From Acidobacteriaceae bacterium (GTDB lineage Bacteria > Acidobacteriota > Terriglobia > Terriglobales > Acidobacteriaceae), in the NCBI GenBank assembly GCA_030040115.1, contig JASHUH010000379.1, forward strand, positions 1 through 10,228: DNA of 10,228 nucleotides, in the 5' to 3' direction. A program made the translations under genes and the position numbers. The notes beneath the pieces are model-generated. The model had not been told where the DNA came from and did no database searches. It saw only the letters and a program-made list of their open reading frames with translations. Positions 7,257-10,228 of the stretch are shown one piece after another (position 1 is the first letter of the stretch; the number at the start of each line of letters is the position of its first letter).

Positions 7257-7284
7257 AGCTGATAGCTGACAGCTAATAGCTGCC
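7257..7284 (+). repeat. Tandem heptamer array B (four units)
   Basis: The units AGCTGAT, AGCTGAC, AGCTAAT and AGCTGCC follow one another at a 7-base period, just after the grpE stop codon on the minus strand. The array is in opposite orientation to array A, 88 bases away. Transcribed RNA could therefore pair A with B into a long imperfect stem in the grpE-dnaJ spacer; for example, ATCAGCT of array A is the exact complement of AGCTGAT here. Confidence 0.75.
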
Positions 7285-7288
7285 GTCC

Positions 7289-7954
7289 TCACTCATTCAC
7301 CTGCTTCGGATTGTGCGCCACCCGCACCAGCGCCGGCCGCAGTAGCCGCTCGCGCAGTCGGTAACCCCGCCGCACTTCCTCCGCCACATGCTGATCGGGC
7401 ACGTCTTCCCGCTCCACCGAACCCAGCGCTTCGTGGATCCGCGGATCGAACGCCTCGCCCATCGCGGCCACCGGCGTTACTTGCATCTGCCGCAAAATCT
7501 CCTCCATCTGCTTCACGATTAAACTCACTCCCGAGCGCAACTGGTGGGCGGTGCCGTTCGCCTTCAGCGCCAGCTCGAAGTTGTCCAGCACCGGCAAGAA
7601 CTTCTCCACCGCCGCCGCCGTCGTAAAATCGCGAAATTCCGCCCGTTCGCGCTCCGTGCGTTTGCGCGCATTTTCGAACTCGGCTTGCAATCGCTTCAGC
7701 CGGTCCAGCAACTGGTCGCGTTCCGTCTTCAATTTCTCGTAGTCAGCCGCGCTTCCACTCTCGCCCGCGCCTGCGGTTTCTGTCTGCGGCGGCGCGGCGC
7801 TCTCGGTCGCGCTTGCCGCTTCCTCGCCGCCTGCGGGGGCTTGCAGCTCCGTCGCCGGATCGATTGCGGTTTCCCCCATCATTTCCGGCGCCTGTCCGCC
7901 GTTCATCACTTCTTCAGGTTCCATCAACCTCAACTCCGCCTCCTGTTCTGGCAT
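7289..7954 (-). CDS. grpE: Nucleotide exchange factor GrpE
   Basis: GrpE releases ADP from DnaK and resets the chaperone cycle. The protein from ATG 7954 has 221 residues. An acidic, low-complexity N-terminal tail (about residues 1-70, rich in E, A, P and G) precedes the long dimerisation helix (YEKLKTERDQLLDRLKRLQ, then FENARKRTERERAEF). The C-terminal beta domain carries the family signature FDPRIHEALGSVE, followed by VRRGYRLRERLLRPALVRV. Start choice is uncertain. TTG 7975 would add 7 residues, and ATG 7924, preceded by GGAG nine bases upstream, would shorten the variable tail. The gene lies 116 bases downstream of hrcA and is probably cotranscribed with it. The unusually long tail lies in the part of GrpE that varies between species. 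Confidence 0.95.
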   Translation of the reverse strand: MPEQEAELRLMEPEEVMNGGQAPEMMGETAIDPATELQAPAGGEEAASATESAAPPQTETAGAGESGSAADYEKLKTERDQLLDRLKRLQAEFENARKRTERERAEFRDFTTAAAVEKFLPVLDNFELALKANGTAHQLRSGVSLIVKQMEEILRQMQVTPVAAMGEAFDPRIHEALGSVEREDVPDQHVAEEVRRGYRLRERLLRPALVRVAHNPKQVNE

Positions 7955-8070
7955 AACTCGACCCGTCCCCCCCAACCACGCCTGTCTCTATGATATTTCC
8001 GTCGCGGCTGCTGCATTTTCCGTGGGATGCGGAGGGCTCTTGGAACGCTGCTGCGGCAAGCCCGCCGGCC

Positions 8071-9174
8071 TCAATCGGTGAGAACGTCGAGAATGCGCTC
8101 GGAAAGCCGCGCGATATAACTCACGGCTTGAATCATTTCCTGATATTGGATGCGCGTGGGCGCAATCAGCGCCACGGTTCCCAGGTTGGCTCCGCCCAAG
8201 CGCGCCGGGGCACCGATCAGCACCAGGTCCTGCATCGCTGGTGAAGCTTCGTCCAGCCCCACCACCACTCGCACCTCTTGTTGCCGCCCGTCGACGTAGG
8301 CGTTCAGCAACTCCACCAGCAGTTGCTTGGCTTCGAGCGCCAGCAGCATCTGCCGCAGCCTGTCCCGGTCCTGCTCCACGCTAATCAGGTTGGCAATGCC
8401 ATCCACGAACAGCGCCGGCGGACTCTCGCCTCCAGCCAGCGCGCCTTTCTTGCATAATTCCTCGATCGAGGCCAGCATCTGCCGGTAAGCCTCGCGTTCC
8501 GCTTCGATGCGTCGCGCCACTTCGGCGCGAATGCGCTCCACTTGCCACCCCCGAAAATTTTCGTTCAGGTAACGCCCCGCCGTCTCCAGCTCCACGTGCG
8601 TCATCTCGCGGTCCAGCGTCAGCACACGATCCTGCACCGCCCCCGTCTGCGTCACCAGCACCGCCAGGACCCTGCCCGTAGCCAGCCGCGAAAAATGAAT
8701 GTGCTCCAGCACCTGGCTCCCGGTCGAGCTAGCCAGCGCCACGCCCAATCCCTGTGAAATCAGCGCCAGCACATGCGAGGTCCGCTCCAGATACTCGTTG
8801 GCCCCCGATATGCCGCTAAAACTGCTTTCGATTTGTCCGCGCCGCGCCTCGCTGAGCGCATTGGGCGCCGGCGGCAGCGCACTGCCGCCTGGCCCGCCCG
8901 CGGCCAGCCGCCCTGTTTGCGTAATTTGTTCCACGTAATGCCGGAAGGCCGCCGCCGTGGGCACCCTTCCCGCCGAGGTGTGCGGCTGCTCCAGCAATCC
9001 CGCCTCGCCCAAAGCCGCCATCACGTTGCGCACCGTCGCCGCGCTCAGCCCCTCCCGGTCGGCAAATAGCCGCGCAACCGCCTGCGACGCCACCGGCTCA
9101 CCCGTAGCAATGTACAAATCGATGATCGCTGTCAGCACTAGCCGCTCGCGAGGACTGATGCGCGCCTCAGGCAT
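8071..9174 (-). CDS. hrcA: Heat-inducible transcription repressor HrcA
   Basis: HrcA represses chaperone operons by binding CIRCE operators and is released on heat stress. From ATG 9174 it has 367 residues. The N-terminal winged-helix domain (about residues 4-75) includes RERLVLTAIIDLYIATGEP and the hallmark LSAATVRNVMAALGEAGLLEQPHTSAGRVPT. The GAF-like effector domain follows, with a dimerisation segment, and the protein ends near YQEMIQAVSYIARLSERILDVL. The upstream frame is open to 9270, but the first 32 residues are basic and unlike HrcA. ATG 9174 has AGGGA four bases before it, so it is preferred. A glycine/proline-rich insertion (AAGGPGGSALPPAPN) follows the wing. It heads the operon and would be driven by the promoter at 9313-9342. 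A full CIRCE site was not found in the window. Confidence 0.96.
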   Translation of the reverse strand: MPEARISPRERLVLTAIIDLYIATGEPVASQAVARLFADREGLSAATVRNVMAALGEAGLLEQPHTSAGRVPTAAAFRHYVEQITQTGRLAAGGPGGSALPPAPNALSEARRGQIESSFSGISGANEYLERTSHVLALISQGLGVALASSTGSQVLEHIHFSRLATGRVLAVLVTQTGAVQDRVLTLDREMTHVELETAGRYLNENFRGWQVERIRAEVARRIEAEREAYRQMLASIEELCKKGALAGGESPPALFVDGIANLISVEQDRDRLRQMLLALEAKQLLVELLNAYVDGRQQEVRVVVGLDEASPAMQDLVLIGAPARLGGANLGTVALIAPTRIQYQEMIQAVSYIARLSERILDVLTD

Positions 9175-9312
9175 CGTTCCCTGTTCTCCGTTCGTCCCCT
9201 TCCGCCCCCTCTTTTTGAACCGCCTCGGCACCCCGGCGCGGACCTGGGTACGTAGGCAAAACCCATGCACTCAGTAAGTTATCTCGATTTAGGGCCCCAG
9301 ACTCCTATCTAA

Positions 9313-9342
9313 ATTCTAGGGATCATTGAACCTGCCTGTCAA
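9313..9342 (-). promoter_or_regulatory. Sigma-70-like promoter of the hrcA operon
   Basis: On the minus strand a perfect -35 TTGACA (9342-9337) and a -10 TAGAAT (9318-9313, one mismatch) are separated by 18 bases. It points towards hrcA, and a start near 9306 would give a leader of about 130 bases. An inverted repeat, ATTTAG (9287-9292) and CTAAAT (9309-9314), overlaps the -10 and the start region and could be an operator. A lone CIRCE-like half GAGTGC lies at 9272-9267 on the same strand. Confidence 0.65.
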
Positions 9343-9375
9343 GGCGCGGCCCCGCCCGGTAGTGGTGCAGTTTGG

Positions 9376-9405
9376 TTTCCACAGGGCGGAGAAGAGAGCT
9401 AGACT
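9376..9405 (+). promoter_or_regulatory. Possible promoter of the zinc-finger gene
   Basis: TTTCCA (9376-9381, four of six -35 positions) and TAGACT (9400-9405) are 18 bases apart. The -10 ends 7 bases before the ATG at 9413, the same distance as at the coiled-coil gene, again suggesting transcription starts at the initiation codon. The match is moderate and unsupported by other data. Confidence 0.3.
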
Positions 9406-9412
9406 TTGGGGC

Positions 9413-9628
9413 ATGGAAAAGCTCCCTTTGGATCGCCCGTGTCCCAAGTGCAATGCAAAAGCCGGAGAGACGTGTAAAAACGAAAAAGGAATGGTGATTC
9501 GCGGCGTCCATTCCGAAAGATGGCCCAAGAACAAACCGCGCGAGGACGTGAACCAAGCCGCCAGGTCCGCGCCGTCAGTCCACGCGCCCCCTACATATTC
9601 GCCTGCCCGGCCCGCATGGCTTCATTGA
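9413..9628 (+). CDS. Small CCCH zinc-finger protein
   Basis: This 71-residue basic protein has a compact metal-site pattern: C10 and C13 (RPCPKCNAK), C21 (GETCKN) and H33 followed by R36 (GVHSERW). The spacing CPxC, seven residues, C, eleven residues, H resembles small phage-type or actinobacterial DNA-binding zinc fingers, so binding one zinc and nucleic acid is plausible but unproven. The C-terminal 30 or so residues are disordered-looking and rich in P, A and S. An upstream TTG at 9326 would add 29 residues, but the metal site and the promoter-like sequence favour ATG 9413. There is no obvious Shine-Dalgarno sequence. The last 38 bases overlap the 3' end of the opposite-strand gene, so its tail is constrained by that coding sequence, or the real 3' end has been extended by loss of a stop. 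Confidence 0.6.
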   Translation: MEKLPLDRPCPKCNAKAGETCKNEKGMVIRGVHSERWPKNKPREDVNQAARSAPSVHAPPTYSPARPAWLH

Positions 9629-10228
9629 ACTGCGGCTTGGTGAATGCCAGCGCCCGGTCGCGCGCCGCCTCGTACTCGCTCGCCCGCGCCATCAGCGTCG
9701 GCGTTGCCGCGGCAAACTCGTCTTCCAACGCCATCAAACCCTCCGCCGCCTCGTCGCCCGCCATGCGCAGCAGGTCTCGCTCTCCCGTGTTCAGGTACTG
9801 CGCGTCCCGCGGATCGGCAATCCACACCGGCTGCCCATCGCCCAGTACGCCCGAGAGCCAGTACACTTTGCTCAACAGGTAGCGCAGCCGCTCCGCATCG
9901 TCTGAATCCGTAAACAGGAACTTCTTTTGCCAACGGCTGTAATAGCGCGTGGTCACAGGCGCCGGCTGCCGGTTGCCGGATTTCAAAAACTCCAGTTGCC
10001 CCATGTCCACCGTCTTGCGCACGGCGTTATACACAAAGCTCTCCGCGTAAGGCTGCTCCATGGCGGGAACGATCTCGGCGAAGGTCACAGTCACTGAAGC
10101 AGCCACCTTGGCGTGCAGATTGTGCGCGCCGCCATCGGCCAGACGCACCTCTCCGTGGACGATATAAGTGTCGGCCCCCGAAGTGGATCGATGAAACGGC
10201 CACTGGAACTGTCCATAGCTGATGGGCA
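9591..10228 (-). CDS. Unrecognised protein, C-terminal part (5' end outside window)
   Basis: The frame is open from the right edge to TAG 9591-9593, giving at least 211 residues; the GTG at 10148 is probably internal, because the frame continues upstream as SYGQFQWPFHRSTSGADTY. I do not recognise the family. Near the start of the fragment is a strand-like stretch (YIVHGEVRLADGG, KVAASVTVTFAEI). The middle has FVYNAVRKTVDMGQLEFLKS and RYYSRWQKKFLF. The last 100 residues are mostly helical and acidic, with RLRYLLSKVYWLSGVL and LMALEDEFAAATPTLMA. No signal peptide, membrane segment or metal motif is visible in the part present. Codon choice and frame length support a real gene. It lies upstream of the hrcA promoter on the same strand, but a divergent small gene sits between, so it is probably not part of that operon. 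Confidence 0.75.
   Translation of the reverse strand, partial: PISYGQFQWPFHRSTSGADTYIVHGEVRLADGGAHNLHAKVAASVTVTFAEIVPAMEQPYAESFVYNAVRKTVDMGQLEFLKSGNRQPAPVTTRYYSRWQKKFLFTDSDDAERLRYLLSKVYWLSGVLGDGQPVWIADPRDAQYLNTGERDLLRMAGDEAAEGLMALEDEFAAATPTLMARASEYEAARDRALAFTKPQFNEAMRAGQANM

Noticed and set aside
7544..7993. 149-codon open frame opposite grpE
   Set aside because: It is an arginine-rich shadow of the GrpE helix region; grpE is clear on the minus strand.
7990..7995. TATCAT on the minus strand between hrcA and grpE as an internal grpE promoter
   Set aside because: The -35 position holds no match to TTGACA, and cotranscription from the hrcA promoter explains grpE expression.
9264..9292. Possible CIRCE operator upstream of hrcA
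   Set aside because: Only the right half GAGTGC is present; the left arm at the required 9-base spacing matches just two of nine positions. It is kept only as a half-site note.

Overview
The window is a GC-rich bacterial chromosomal segment with housekeeping genes interleaved with accessory genes. The hrcA-grpE-dnaJ heat-shock cluster, a CotA-like Tat-exported multicopper oxidase, an exported alpha/beta-hydrolase of the large Abhydrolase_10 type and a FitAB-type toxin-antitoxin pair together suggest a soil-type bacterium. Acidobacteriota is my best guess. It is an inference from overall gene style and base composition, not a proven assignment. No stretch longer than about 300 bases lacks a gene.

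Layout, left to right. The 3' end of rho (+, cut by the window edge) converges on a multicopper oxidase (-) across a gap that holds a bipartite hairpin. Divergent from the oxidase is a small coiled-coil protein (+), whose promoter-like elements end just before its ATG. Then come tRNA-Ala(CGC) (+) and a long secreted alpha/beta-hydrolase (-) converging on it. Divergent from the hydrolase is a two-gene toxin-antitoxin operon (+; ribbon-helix-helix antitoxin and PIN-domain RNase toxin, 4-bp overlap), with a repeat-rich putative operator upstream. The right third is the heat-shock operon on the minus strand, read as hrcA, grpE, dnaJ. There is no dnaK between grpE and dnaJ. In its place is a 164-bp spacer with two opposed arrays of an AGCTGAN-like heptamer. 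A strong sigma-70-like promoter (TTGACA, 18 bp, TAGAAT) lies upstream of hrcA. Divergent from it is a tiny CCCH zinc-finger protein (+), whose 3' end overlaps the 3' end of an unrecognised gene (-) that runs off the right edge.

Functional connections. HrcA is expected to repress the chaperone operon, and GrpE and DnaJ are the nucleotide-exchange and J-domain partners of a DnaK that must be encoded elsewhere. The oxidase and the hydrolase are both predicted to be exported and are separate transcription units. The toxin-antitoxin pair is self-contained. No CRISPR array, insertion sequence, prophage or integrase was seen. Nothing here makes a clear case for a wholly new system. The points most worth a second look are the dnaK-less chaperone operon with its heptamer arrays, the hrcA promoter lacking a full CIRCE, and two small genes with matching promoter-to-ATG geometry that suggests leaderless transcripts.
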